From Maribacter huludaoensis (GTDB taxonomy: Bacteria > Bacteroidota > Bacteroidia > Flavobacteriales > Flavobacteriaceae): a stretch of DNA of 64,000 nt. Shown piece by piece: positions 56,409 to 64,000 of this stretch. The stretch is taken from contig NZ_JARKMS010000008.1 in the NCBI RefSeq assembly GCF_029350945.1, forward strand, positions 13,524-77,523, given 5' to 3'. The translations under genes and the position numbers were made by a program. Positions within the stretch are counted from its first letter, which is position 1; every line of letters starts with the position of its first letter. The notes under the pieces are model-generated. The model ran no database searches and was not told the DNA's origin. It was given only the letters and a program-made list of their open reading frames with translations.

Positions 56409-56411
56409 TTG
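56404..56411 (+). promoter_or_regulatory. -7-like element immediately before pyrE
   Basis: TACATTTG fits TAnnTTTG but ends only 4 nt before the pyrE ATG and covers the NUDIX start codon. No TTG at 19 bp. If used, pyrE mRNA would be leaderless. Confidence 0.35.
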
Positions 56412-56415
56412 CGTT

Positions 56416-57060
56416 ATGGTTTTAGACAAAAACACTGCAAAAAAAACAGCAGAGCTTCTCTTGCAAATTAATGCAATAAAATTGAAACCCGAAAATCCTT
56501 TTACATGGGCCTCGGGCTGGAAATCTCCTATATATTGCGATAATAGAATTTTACTTTCTTATCCTATTATAAGAAACTACGTTCGTGATGAAATGGCAAA
56601 GCAGGTAGAGCAACTTTACGGCAAGCCAGATTGTATTGTAGGCGTAGCTACAGGTGCAATTGGAATTGGAGCTTTAGTTGCCGACAAACTTAATTTACCG
56701 TTTGTTTACGTTAGGCCTGAACCTAAATCACATGGTCGACAAAATCAAATAGAAGGTCATTTAGAAGCCCACCAAACAGTAGTGGTTATAGAAGATTTGA
56801 TCAGCACCGGAAAAAGTAGCCTTAACGCTGTAAAAGCACTAAAGGCGGTAGATGCCAAAGTAAAGGGTATGTTGGCAATTTTCACATATGGTTTTGAAAC
56901 TGCCGATTCTAACTTTAAAGAAGAACATACAGAGTTGCATACTTTAAGTAGTTATGATTATTTAATTGAACAGGCATCTGACACAGGCTACGTCAAAGAA
57001 GAGCAACTAATTACATTAAAGCAATGGAGGAAAGATCCTTCAAAATGGACAAATAAATAA
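56416..57060 (+). CDS. pyrE: Orotate phosphoribosyltransferase
   Basis: This 214-aa pyrimidine enzyme makes orotidine monophosphate from orotate and PRPP. The PRPP motif is TVVVIEDLISTGKSSLNAV; also NPFTWASGWKSPIYCDNRILLSYP, GVATGAIGIGALVADKLNLPFVYVRPEPKSHGRQNQIEG. It is followed 2 bp later by an SRPBCC gene, so they are probably cotranscribed. It is divergent from the NUDIX gene with almost no intergenic DNA. Confidence 0.97.
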   Translation: MVLDKNTAKKTAELLLQINAIKLKPENPFTWASGWKSPIYCDNRILLSYPIIRNYVRDEMAKQVEQLYGKPDCIVGVATGAIGIGALVADKLNLPFVYVRPEPKSHGRQNQIEGHLEAHQTVVVIEDLISTGKSSLNAVKALKAVDAKVKGMLAIFTYGFETADSNFKEEHTELHTLSSYDYLIEQASDTGYVKEEQLITLKQWRKDPSKWTNK

Positions 57061-57062
57061 CT

Positions 57063-57455
57063 ATGTTTATAGAAACACCAAAGGCAGAAATATCAAAAAA
57101 TAAAGAAGAAACATTTAACTTCTTGAACGACCTGCCTAATTTTAGATTGTTAATGCCTGAAAATATTGACAAATTCGAAGTTTTAAATGAAAATAGATTT
57201 CTTTTCGCACTAAAAGGAATGCCAGAAATTGTATTGGAGAAAAAAGAGCAAACACCGTTCAACCAAATTGTTTTAGGTGCTGCAAGTGAAAAACTACCAT
57301 TTACCTTAACTGCGGATATTATAGAAATAGATGCCGATAAAAGCGAGGTTGTTCTAAGTTTTAAAGGTGAATTCAATGCAATGATGGCCATGATGATCAA
57401 AAAACCGATAACAAATTTCATCAATACCCTATCAACAAATTTGGGCAAAGTCTAA
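57063..57455 (+). CDS. SRPBCC-fold protein
   Basis: This 130-aa protein matches the START/Bet v1-like (SRPBCC) pattern: VEIS-type opening FIETPKAEISKNKEETFNFLNDLPNFRLLMPENIDKFEV, a central beta sheet and a C-terminal helix (MMIKKPITNFINTLSTNL). Such domains bind hydrophobic ligands. It follows pyrE by 2 bp and is likely its operon partner, but the functional link is unclear. Its last 4 bp overlap the end of the convergent birA. Confidence 0.75.
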   Translation: MFIETPKAEISKNKEETFNFLNDLPNFRLLMPENIDKFEVLNENRFLFALKGMPEIVLEKKEQTPFNQIVLGAASEKLPFTLTADIIEIDADKSEVVLSFKGEFNAMMAMMIKKPITNFINTLSTNLGKV

Positions 57456-58183
57456 TACAACAAACGTATTTCCTTTAACCCATATTCCAATAAATTACCA
57501 TTTTCATGTTTTACCACTAATTTACCGCCAATAGAAACTTCTTCTATTGTGCCGGTAAAGCGTGAATCATCTTCTTTTACAAAAGTACTGACCTTACCTA
57601 TTCTGAACAGTTTAGTATGATACTGAGCATATAATTCTTCCTCTAAACTATCTATAGGTTTGTTTAAATACAAATACAACTGTTCAATTATTGAATAAAA
57701 TACCGAATCTAGATTAAAATCAGTGCCCACAATATTTTTCATAGAAGATGCATTTGGTGCATTTCTAAATACTTCTTGGTTAACATTTAATCCAAATCCT
57801 ATAATTGTGCGCCTAATTTTTGAACCCGACAAAATATTTTCTATCAAGATACCTCCTATTTTAGAATTACCTGACAGAATGTCGTTAGGCCATTTTATAC
57901 TTAAATCAGGTATTGCCAACCGGTTTAAAGCATCTATTATTGCAAGTGACACACAAACACTTATTAAAAAAACACGTTGTAAGGGCACATTGATATCATT
58001 TTTCAATACGCTGAAAGCTAGATTCTTATAAGGTTCAGACTCCCATTTAGCACTCATTTGCCCCCTACCGGAAGTTTGGTTTGCAGTACTAATTACAGTA
58101 AAATCTTCCAATACTTTATTAAATGATAAATCTTTTAAATAGGTGTTCGTAGATTGCGTGGCATCAAGTTTGATTATTTGCAT
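57452..58183 (-). CDS. birA: Biotin--[acetyl-CoA-carboxylase] ligase
   Basis: This 243-aa enzyme attaches biotin to carboxylase carrier domains. Motifs: STANQTSGRGQMSAKWESEPYKNLAFSVL (the GRGRxG-like loop, here GRGQMSAKW), SIKWPNDILSGNSKIGGILIENIL and the C-terminal SH3-like part. It lacks the N-terminal DNA-binding domain of bifunctional BirA, so it should be an enzyme only and not a repressor. It is divergent from rsfS. Confidence 0.93.
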   Translation of the reverse strand: MQIIKLDATQSTNTYLKDLSFNKVLEDFTVISTANQTSGRGQMSAKWESEPYKNLAFSVLKNDINVPLQRVFLISVCVSLAIIDALNRLAIPDLSIKWPNDILSGNSKIGGILIENILSGSKIRRTIIGFGLNVNQEVFRNAPNASSMKNIVGTDFNLDSVFYSIIEQLYLYLNKPIDSLEEELYAQYHTKLFRIGKVSTFVKEDDSRFTGTIEEVSIGGKLVVKHENGNLLEYGLKEIRLLY

Positions 58184-58249
58184 TTACTGTTCTTATTGTG
58201 AATCTTTAATGTATTGTTAAAAACTAGTCCTAAAAGAACAAAAAAATAA

Positions 58250-58257
58250 TAACTTTG
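58250..58257 (+). promoter_or_regulatory. Candidate -7 element for the rsfS-ftsH operon
   Basis: TAACTTTG fits TAnnTTTG and ends 19 nt before the rsfS ATG. No correctly spaced TTG is evident. Confidence 0.5.
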
Positions 58258-58276
58258 TAAAAACTAAAATTTTTGA

Positions 58277-58651
58277 ATGCAGGAAAATAAAACTAGCAAA
58301 GATGAGTTAATTGCATTAATAATTCAGGGAATTGACGAAGTAAAAGGTCACAACATCAACCTATTAGATTTAAGAGAAATTGAGAATACCGTTTGTGATT
58401 ACTTCATAGTTTGTAACGGTACTTCGAATACGCATGTAAATGCTATTGTAGGTTCTATTCAAAAAACAGTAAGTAAAGCGATTCAAGACAAACCTTGGCA
58501 CGTAGAAGGCGAAGACAATGCCGAATGGGTACTTATGGACTACGTTAATGTAGTTGTTCATATCTTCCAAAAGCAAGTAAGAGAATTTTATGATATAGAA
58601 GGTTTATGGGGAGATGCAAAATTCACAACTATAGAAAGTAGCGTAAATTAA
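58277..58651 (+). CDS. rsfS: Ribosomal silencing factor RsfS
   Basis: This 124-aa protein binds L14 and blocks 50S-30S joining in starvation. Family motifs: ELIALIIQGIDEVKGHNINLLDLREI, CDYFIVCNGTSNTHVNAI and WVLMDYVNVVVHIFQKQVREFYDIEGLWGDA. It is the first gene of a tight run with ftsH (12 bp downstream) and the lipid genes. The rsfS-ftsH pairing recurs in Bacteroidota. Confidence 0.95.
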   Translation: MQENKTSKDELIALIIQGIDEVKGHNINLLDLREIENTVCDYFIVCNGTSNTHVNAIVGSIQKTVSKAIQDKPWHVEGEDNAEWVLMDYVNVVVHIFQKQVREFYDIEGLWGDAKFTTIESSVN

Positions 58652-58663
58652 TAAAAAATTAAA

Positions 58664-60667
58664 ATGGCAAAAGAAAACAAAACAAATCCGAAAAAACCAA
58701 AGTTTAGTTCTTGGTGGATTTATGGATTGGTAGCAGTATTACTTATTGGATTTCAATTATTCAATAGTGATGACCTAGCTAGCACACAAAAAACGACTAC
58801 TTCAGAATTACAGCAGTATTTAAGAAATGGTGATGTCAAAAAAGTATTGATCATTACCAACACCAATCAAGCAAAGGTTTTTTTAACCGATGATGCTATT
58901 GCAAAAGAAGTTCACAAAGATGTGAACGAGAAGTCTTTTCTTCCATCATCCGGCAATGTACCTCAGTACACTTTAGATTATGGTGACCTTCAAATATTTC
59001 AGAATGAAATCACTGAAATCAAAAAAGAAAACAATTTAGATACAATCATTGAATTTGGTAAGGAATCTACTGCTATTTTAGATTTCTTGTTATCGCTTTT
59101 ACCATTTGTATTGATTATAGGTATTTGGATCTATTTAATGCGTAGAATGTCTGGCGGCGGCGGCGGCGGTGCCGGAGGTCAGATTTTTAATATAGGTAAG
59201 TCTAAAGCAAAATTATTTGACGAAAAGACAGATACAAGAACTTCCTTTAAAGACGTTGCCGGATTAGAAGGCGCAAAAGAAGAAGTAGAAGAGATCGTAG
59301 AATTTTTAAGAAACCCGGACAAGTATACATCATTAGGTGGTAAAATACCAAAAGGTGCATTACTTGTAGGACCTCCAGGTACTGGTAAAACACTATTGGC
59401 CAAGGCCGTTGCAGGTGAAGCTAAGGTTCCTTTCTTCTCGTTATCCGGTTCAGATTTCGTTGAAATGTTCGTAGGTGTAGGTGCTTCTAGAGTACGTGAC
59501 CTGTTCAAGCAAGCTAAAGACAAATCACCGGCCATTATATTTATTGATGAGATCGATGCCATTGGTAGGGCAAGAGGTAAAAACAATTTTACGGGATCTA
59601 ATGATGAGCGTGAAAATACGTTGAACCAATTACTAACAGAAATGGATGGTTTTGGCACCAATACAAACGTAATTGTACTTGCAGCAACCAACCGTGCAGA
59701 TGTATTGGATAAAGCATTAATGCGTGCCGGTAGATTTGACAGACAAATCTACGTGGATCTTCCAGATATTCGTGAGCGTAAGGAAATTTTTGAAGTTCAT
59801 TTAAGACCTATCAAAACTGCAGAGACGTTAGATTTAGATTTCTTGGCAAGACAAACGCCTGGTTTCTCTGGTGCAGATATTGCAAATGTTTGTAACGAAG
59901 CTGCGCTAATTGCAGCTCGTAATGAGAAAAAAGCGGTTACAAAGCAAGATTTCTTAGATGCGGTCGATAGAATCGTTGGTGGTCTAGAAAAGAAAAATAA
60001 AATTATTACTCCTGGTGAGAAAGAAACCATTGCTTATCATGAGGCTGGTCACGCAACCACTAGTTGGATGTTGGAGCACGCCGCTCCTTTGGTAAAAGTT
60101 ACCATTGTACCAAGAGGACAATCATTAGGTGCTGCATGGTATTTACCGGAAGAGCGCTTAATTGTTAGGCCAGAACAAATGTTGGACGAAATGTGTGCAA
60201 CTATGGGCGGTAGAGCTGCTGAAAAAGTGATTTTCAATAAAATTTCTACAGGCGCCTTAAGTGACTTGGAGAAAGTAACCAAGCAGGCTAGAGCAATGGT
60301 TACTATTTATGGACTTAATGATGAAATTGGTAATATCACCTATTATGATTCATCTGGTCAAGATTCGTACGGTTTCTCAAAACCTTACAGTGAAGACACT
60401 GCGCGTAAAATAGATGCAGAAATTTCAAAAATAATTGAAGAGCAGTATCAACGTGCTATCAAGGTTTTAACTGAGAATAAAGATAAACTTACCACTTTAG
60501 CTGAAAGATTGTTAGAGAAAGAGGTTATCTTTAAGGAAGATTTAGAAAAAATCTTTGGCAAGCGAAATTTCGAAAAGGATATTTTAGCTTTAGAAAACGA
60601 GAAGAAACTTAAGGAAGAAGAGGACAACAAATCTACGGAAGAGCAAGAAATTACAGAGAATAAGTAA
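58664..60667 (+). CDS. ftsH: ATP-dependent zinc metalloprotease FtsH
   Basis: This 667-aa membrane protease degrades unneeded membrane and cytosolic proteins. Two transmembrane helices (WIYGLVAVLLIGFQLF near residue 18; LLSLLPFVLIIGIWIYLM near 145) flank a periplasmic domain. Then GGGGGAGGQIFNIGKSKAKL leads to the AAA module with Walker A GPPGTGKT, Walker B IIFIDEIDAIG and the RAGRFDRQIYVDLPD second region of homology. The zinc site is HEAGHATTSW. A charged C-terminal tail ends the protein. Confidence 0.98.
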   Translation: MAKENKTNPKKPKFSSWWIYGLVAVLLIGFQLFNSDDLASTQKTTTSELQQYLRNGDVKKVLIITNTNQAKVFLTDDAIAKEVHKDVNEKSFLPSSGNVPQYTLDYGDLQIFQNEITEIKKENNLDTIIEFGKESTAILDFLLSLLPFVLIIGIWIYLMRRMSGGGGGGAGGQIFNIGKSKAKLFDEKTDTRTSFKDVAGLEGAKEEVEEIVEFLRNPDKYTSLGGKIPKGALLVGPPGTGKTLLAKAVAGEAKVPFFSLSGSDFVEMFVGVGASRVRDLFKQAKDKSPAIIFIDEIDAIGRARGKNNFTGSNDERENTLNQLLTEMDGFGTNTNVIVLAATNRADVLDKALMRAGRFDRQIYVDLPDIRERKEIFEVHLRPIKTAETLDLDFLARQTPGFSGADIANVCNEAALIAARNEKKAVTKQDFLDAVDRIVGGLEKKNKIITPGEKETIAYHEAGHATTSWMLEHAAPLVKVTIVPRGQSLGAAWYLPEERLIVRPEQMLDEMCATMGGRAAEKVIFNKISTGALSDLEKVTKQARAMVTIYGLNDEIGNITYYDSSGQDSYGFSKPYSEDTARKIDAEISKIIEEQYQRAIKVLTENKDKLTTLAERLLEKEVIFKEDLEKIFGKRNFEKDILALENEKKLKEEEDNKSTEEQEITENK

Positions 60668-60708
60668 AATTGCAGTACTTTAGATTAGCAATTATTTCAA
60701 TAACGTAA

Positions 60709-61320
60709 ATGGGGTTTTTAGATATTTTATTTGGTGGTGGCAAGAAGAAGGTTTCGAAAGAAACTACAGAAACGCGCGGAGATCATATGCCAGATTTGAA
60801 TATTCCTGTTGACGAAAAATTTACTATTCATTTTAAGCAAAATGGCGGAAAGTTTATTTATTGCGATTCTGATGCCGAAGTTTCAAAAGCAATTCAAAAT
60901 ATAATAACTGAAAATAATTGGGAAAGCGAGCCTTTCTTCGTTCTAGATGAAAGGCTAGCCCAAAAATTTTCAAAAGAGCCAATTACTTTTACGGACCAAG
61001 CAAGATCAAGCGAAGTATTCTTTACTACTTGTGAGCACTTAATTGCACAAAACGGCAGTATACTTGTTTGCTCCAATCAATTATTGGAGAAAAAAGTAAA
61101 CGAACTACCTAGTAATGTAGTAGTTTTTGCAACCACAAGTCAGCTGATCGAGTCTATAGGCGAAGGACTAAAGACCATAAAAAAGAAATACGGTCAAAAA
61201 ATACCGGCTAATATAACTACACTAAAACACTTTAAAGCTACCCCAGAAAACTCAGATGATTTTCTAACATATGGTAGTAGTACTAAAAATCTTTATCTTT
61301 TACTTTTGGAAGATTTATAG
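60709..61320 (+). CDS. LUD domain (LutC/YkgG-like) protein
   Basis: This 203-aa protein resembles the LUD domain of lactate-utilisation proteins: PVDEKFTIHFKQNGGKFIYCDSDAEVSKAIQNIITEN, a central FFTTCEHLIAQNGSILVCSNQL, and an end with TLKHFKATPENSDDFLTYGSSTKNLYLLLLEDL. It has no Lut partners here and instead lies between ftsH and cdsA, so its role may be something else. The opening GFLDILFGGGKKK is a short hydrophobic/Gly segment often seen in this Bacteroidota variant. Confidence 0.7.
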   Translation: MGFLDILFGGGKKKVSKETTETRGDHMPDLNIPVDEKFTIHFKQNGGKFIYCDSDAEVSKAIQNIITENNWESEPFFVLDERLAQKFSKEPITFTDQARSSEVFFTTCEHLIAQNGSILVCSNQLLEKKVNELPSNVVVFATTSQLIESIGEGLKTIKKKYGQKIPANITTLKHFKATPENSDDFLTYGSSTKNLYLLLLEDL

Positions 61321-61321
61321 T

Positions 61322-62125
61322 ATGAAAGAAATTCTAAGAAGGTCACTAACTGGGGCTGTGTACATAATCTTATTATTGTCAGCAGTCTTTTTAAGTTCTG
61401 ATGCCTTTGACTTTTTATTTATGACCTTTGGGTTGGCTTGTTTATATGAGTACAAAAAATTAGTTCACTTAAGAGGATATCATATTTTTGCTGCTTATTT
61501 AGCCATATGGTGGGCATTTATATATTTGGTAAAAAATCAACAGGTCATTAATATATTAATGGTAATTACCATTGTTGTAGATATTTATTTGCTCATTAAC
61601 CTATTCACGAAAAAGCCTATTAAATTCAATACTCCAATGAAATTTATTGTCGGTCTTTTCTATATTGGCGGAGGGTGTATTTTTTTAACTATGATACCTT
61701 ATAAAAATGATGCTTTTGCCAAACTGTTGATAATGGGTATTTTCATTTTAATTTGGGTAAATGACTCATTTGCATACCTAGTGGGCAAAAGCATAGGAAG
61801 AACTAAACTTTTTCCTTCAGTTTCTCCTAAAAAAACTATTGAAGGTACTCTTGGAGGCTTTATATTTGCACTGGCTGCAGCTTATTTAATGGCTACTTTT
61901 GAAGCGCTGATCAGTCCAATACAATGGATGATTCTAGCAACTGTAATTGTCGTTGCAGGTAGCTTGGGCGATTTAATTGAATCTAAATTAAAAAGGGCGG
62001 CCGGCGTTAAGGATAGCGGAGCCATTTTACCAGGTCACGGAGGCATGTTAGACCGTTTAGATAGCTTGGTCTTTGCCGCACCATTTGCATATTTAACTTT
62101 AAATATATTCAGTTATGTTTCATAG
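61322..62125 (+). CDS. cdsA: Phosphatidate cytidylyltransferase
   Basis: This 267-aa membrane enzyme makes CDP-diacylglycerol, the precursor of phospholipids. It has about seven to eight hydrophobic helices and the family signature SLGDLIESKLKRAAGVKDSGAILPGHGGMLDRLDSL near the C-terminus. The start ATG 61322 is one base after the upstream LUD gene stop; the longer frame overlapping that gene is not supported. It overlaps psd by 11 bp. Confidence 0.96.
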   Translation: MKEILRRSLTGAVYIILLLSAVFLSSDAFDFLFMTFGLACLYEYKKLVHLRGYHIFAAYLAIWWAFIYLVKNQQVINILMVITIVVDIYLLINLFTKKPIKFNTPMKFIVGLFYIGGGCIFLTMIPYKNDAFAKLLIMGIFILIWVNDSFAYLVGKSIGRTKLFPSVSPKKTIEGTLGGFIFALAAAYLMATFEALISPIQWMILATVIVVAGSLGDLIESKLKRAAGVKDSGAILPGHGGMLDRLDSLVFAAPFAYLTLNIFSYVS

Positions 62126-62798
62126 GGAGGGACAAAAAATTATATTACTTACTTTTTGTTTAGTTGGGATTAGCGTATTGCTAGCTCATTTTTTTATTGA
62201 TATAGCATGGTTGAAATTAACAGTTCAATTGTTAGGCTTAGTGCTATTGATCATAATTCTCCAGTTTTTCAGAAACCCAAAAAGATTAGCGGTGAAGAAC
62301 TTTGATGAAATTTTATCTCCGGTAGATGGCAAAGTCGTTGTTATAGAAGAGGTTTTTGAAAAAGAATTTTTTAAGGAAAAAAGAAGACAGGTTTCTATAT
62401 TCATGTCTCCCGTGAACGTACATGTTACCAGATACCCGGCTAGTGGTAGTATAACATTTTCCAAATATCACCCTGGAAAATTCTTAGTTGCTTGGCACCC
62501 AAAATCCAGTGAAGAAAACGAAAGAACTACAGTTGTTATCAAAACTCCTAAATTTGGTGAAATTCTATATCGCCAAATTGCAGGTGCCCTGGCTAGGCGT
62601 ATTGTCAATTACGCCGAAAAAGGAGAAAGCGTTCAACAAGGTGATGACGCAGGATTCATAAAGTTTGGCTCTAGAGTAGATTTATTTTTACCTTTAGATT
62701 GCCAGATAAATGTCAAGTTAAATCAGAAAGTTAAAGGCGCGGAAACTTGTATAGCTACTTTTGTCGATCCAAACGAGCATGAAGAAATTACGTATTGA
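62115..62798 (+). CDS. psd: Phosphatidylserine decarboxylase proenzyme
   Basis: This 227-aa enzyme converts phosphatidylserine to phosphatidylethanolamine and processes itself at an internal serine to make a pyruvoyl group. Here the site is KFGSRVDLFLP (Gly-Ser), typical of the short PSD-A type. An N-terminal pair of hydrophobic helices (IILLTFCLVGISVLLAHF; LTVQLLGLVLLIIILQFF) and the motif SPVDGKVVVIEEV are seen. It overlaps cdsA by 11 bp and the ACBP gene by 20 bp. Confidence 0.95.
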   Translation: MFHREGQKIILLTFCLVGISVLLAHFFIDIAWLKLTVQLLGLVLLIIILQFFRNPKRLAVKNFDEILSPVDGKVVVIEEVFEKEFFKEKRRQVSIFMSPVNVHVTRYPASGSITFSKYHPGKFLVAWHPKSSEENERTTVVIKTPKFGEILYRQIAGALARRIVNYAEKGESVQQGDDAGFIKFGSRVDLFLPLDCQINVKLNQKVKGAETCIATFVDPNEHEEITY

Positions 62799-63033
62799 AT
62801 TTGAGGAAAAAGTTGCTTTGGTCAATAGCTTTACCGAACCAATACCTGCGGACATTTTACTAAAATTGTATGCCTACTACAAAATAGCCAATGCAAATTT
62901 TGACAACCCAGGTAGCAAAACCCCTCTAATCAATGCCTTTAAGGCAAATGCTTTGATTCAAGCTAAAAACATGAGTAAGAAAAAGGCCATGCAATCTTAT
63001 ATTGATTTGGTCAACAAAGAACTAAAAAAATAA
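62779..63033 (+). CDS. Acyl-CoA-binding protein (ACBP)
   Basis: This 84-aa four-helix protein carries long-chain acyl-CoA esters. It matches ACBP with FEEKVALVNSFTEPIPADILLKLYAYYKIANANF, PLINAFKANALIQAKNMSKKKAMQSYIDLVNKEL, including the lysines and Tyr of the CoA-binding pocket. I start at ATG 62779, where the ACBP homology begins; it overlaps the end of psd by 20 bp. Its place behind cdsA and psd suggests delivery of acyl chains to phospholipid metabolism. Confidence 0.88.
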   Translation: MKKLRIEFEEKVALVNSFTEPIPADILLKLYAYYKIANANFDNPGSKTPLINAFKANALIQAKNMSKKKAMQSYIDLVNKELKK

Positions 63034-63233
63034 CCTTAGATTGATTAATGGGTAAATCATGTTATTACTTCTTCCTAAGACACAACTCTTTATCAATTTA
63101 CAGATTATTAGGTTAAATTAACATTGGGGCTATTTCATTTAAATCTGCAAATCACTTATCATTATATTTATATGCTAATTCTTATAGAATGGCCGTAAAA
63201 CAATATTCTAGTTAAATTGATTGCCATTAAAAA

Positions 63234-63998
63234 TCAATGATATAAATCTTCTAAATTCGCATCACAAAGGGAACAGATAAGATCCTCCAATTTTTCACAT
63301 ACATCTTTAAAATAACGTTCTCCCTTTTCAGCAGTAGCATACTCCGGATTACCTATACCTGTGTCACTACTAACTTTAGACCATTGGCGTTCTGCCCAAG
63401 CCCAACCCTCATTATAAGCTTTGATCTTAAATTTTTTAGCACTACCACTACCCCATGTTTCTTTCGCCAATACCAGTTCTGGTCTTAAATAAAGCATGAG
63501 GCTAGTCTCCATCTCATCTGCATGATCACCTTTTTCCTTAAAATATTTAGATTTATCTAACATTGGTGGAAAAAAGCAGAAGCTGATGAACATCTTTGGA
63601 AACATTAAACCCAGTTCCCTAACAATCGGTTTAAAGTTATTTCCACCATGCCCATTGAACAATAGTAGCTTTCTAATTCCCTGTCTATCCAAAACAGTTA
63701 CCAAGTCTTTCAATATTGCCAATTGGGTAGACGGATTTAAATTCATATCCAAATAAATATCCTTTTGCCCTGTATTGACACCGTAAGGTATGGTGGGCAA
63801 AATAATTACTTTTTTACCCTTTTCCCATGCAATCTTACCCGCAGCTTCAACCATATTTTCAGCTTGGTAGTTATCTGTGCCATATGGCAAATGATAATTA
63901 TGCGCTTCTGTTGCACCCCACGGTAATACCGCCAGTTCTATATTTTCATCCTTTAAATGATTCCAATTTGTTTCTGCTAGTATATATGGTCGTATCAT
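63234..63998 (-). CDS. Creatininase family protein
   Basis: This 254-aa metal-dependent amidohydrolase-type protein shows the family motif VLPWGATEAHNYHLPYGTDNYQAE (Glu/His/Asp ligands), LLFNGHGGNNFKPIVRELG and KGDHADEMETSLMLYLRPEL. Family members act on creatinine, mycofactocin or flavin precursors and others, so the substrate is not assignable. Start ATG 63998 leaves 2 bp to the window edge; its promoter and upstream neighbours are not visible. No Trp/pyrimidine or lipid gene is in its immediate operon. Confidence 0.85.
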   Translation of the reverse strand: MIRPYILAETNWNHLKDENIELAVLPWGATEAHNYHLPYGTDNYQAENMVEAAGKIAWEKGKKVIILPTIPYGVNTGQKDIYLDMNLNPSTQLAILKDLVTVLDRQGIRKLLLFNGHGGNNFKPIVRELGLMFPKMFISFCFFPPMLDKSKYFKEKGDHADEMETSLMLYLRPELVLAKETWGSGSAKKFKIKAYNEGWAWAERQWSKVSSDTGIGNPEYATAEKGERYFKDVCEKLEDLICSLCDANLEDLYH

Positions 63999-64000
63999 AG

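Noticed and set aside
61271..61321. Longer N-terminus for cdsA overlapping the LUD gene
   Set aside because: The added residues are out-of-frame LUD sequence and the ATG at 61322 begins a normal CdsA.
63034..63233. 200-bp gap between ACBP and creatininase genes
   Set aside because: Searched for terminators, small ORFs and RNA genes; nothing convincing was seen.

Overview
The window is a stretch of an AT-rich chromosome from a member of the Bacteroidota, almost certainly a (marine-type) Flavobacteriaceae; I cannot name the genus from sequence alone. Signs are: promoters with the Bacteroidota -7 consensus TAnnTTTG, several with TTG/TTTG about 19 bp upstream; near absence of Shine-Dalgarno sequences except a strong one at rpsU; many small lipoproteins and PAS kinases; a bTHX gene; a DUF3467 gene beside rpoC; and a huge secreted protein with thrombospondin type 3 (TSP3) calcium-binding repeats.

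Layout. 1-3627 (minus, cut by the window edge): secreted TSP3/laminin-B-like/Ig-like surface protein with in-frame DNA duplications. 3996-5585: prfC, convergent with the DUF3467 gene through a shared terminator. 5618-19154 (minus): the gene-expression block, read as tRNA-Thr(UGU)-Tyr-Gly-Thr(GGU)-tuf-tRNA-Trp-secE-nusG-rplK-rplA-rplJ-rplL-rpoB-rpoC-DUF3467; the order tRNA-Thr/Tyr/Gly/Thr-tuf-secE-nusG is the same as in E. coli. Next, also minus: hpf, xerC, rpsU, an acyl-CoA dehydrogenase, a helix-hairpin-helix protein, an AgcS amino-acid/cation symporter, a TrkA-type K+ channel, a PspC-like protein, a DUF2851 protein and a rhodanese. 27747-29446 (plus): a marR-nitroreductase-yceI unit with a palindromic operator.

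29540-36518 (plus): a complete tryptophan operon trpL-trpE-G-D-C-F-B-A plus a small membrane protein. It has a textbook promoter, a leader peptide with three consecutive Trp codons, and a mutually exclusive antiterminator/terminator. GC-rich REP-like repeats sit in its gaps, one of them translated as the N-terminus of TrpG.

36798-49673: an M20 peptidase, an unknown secreted protein, a lipoprotein of six tandem repeats with strictly alternating cysteines, ppc, a UDG-like protein, bTHX, a small lipoprotein, yaaA, an RluA-family pseudouridine synthase, a PASTA protein, ddl and coaD. 49797-54003: two paralogous PAS histidine kinases and a stand-alone receiver protein. 54072-63033: an M14 peptidase, NUDIX and pyrE (divergent, start codons 7 nt apart), an SRPBCC protein, birA, then the rsfS-ftsH-LUD-cdsA-psd-ACBP run linking ribosome silencing, membrane proteolysis and phospholipid synthesis. 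A creatininase-family gene lies at the right edge.

Most genes are core housekeeping. I see no insertion sequences, prophage, CRISPR array or rRNA. The most rewarding regulatory or structural observations are the trp attenuator with an apparently leaderless leader peptide, the REP-derived TrpG N-terminus, the lone strong Shine-Dalgarno at rpsU, the alternating-cysteine repeat lipoprotein, and the divergent NUDIX/pyrE starts. I do not see a convincing, wholly new multi-gene system.
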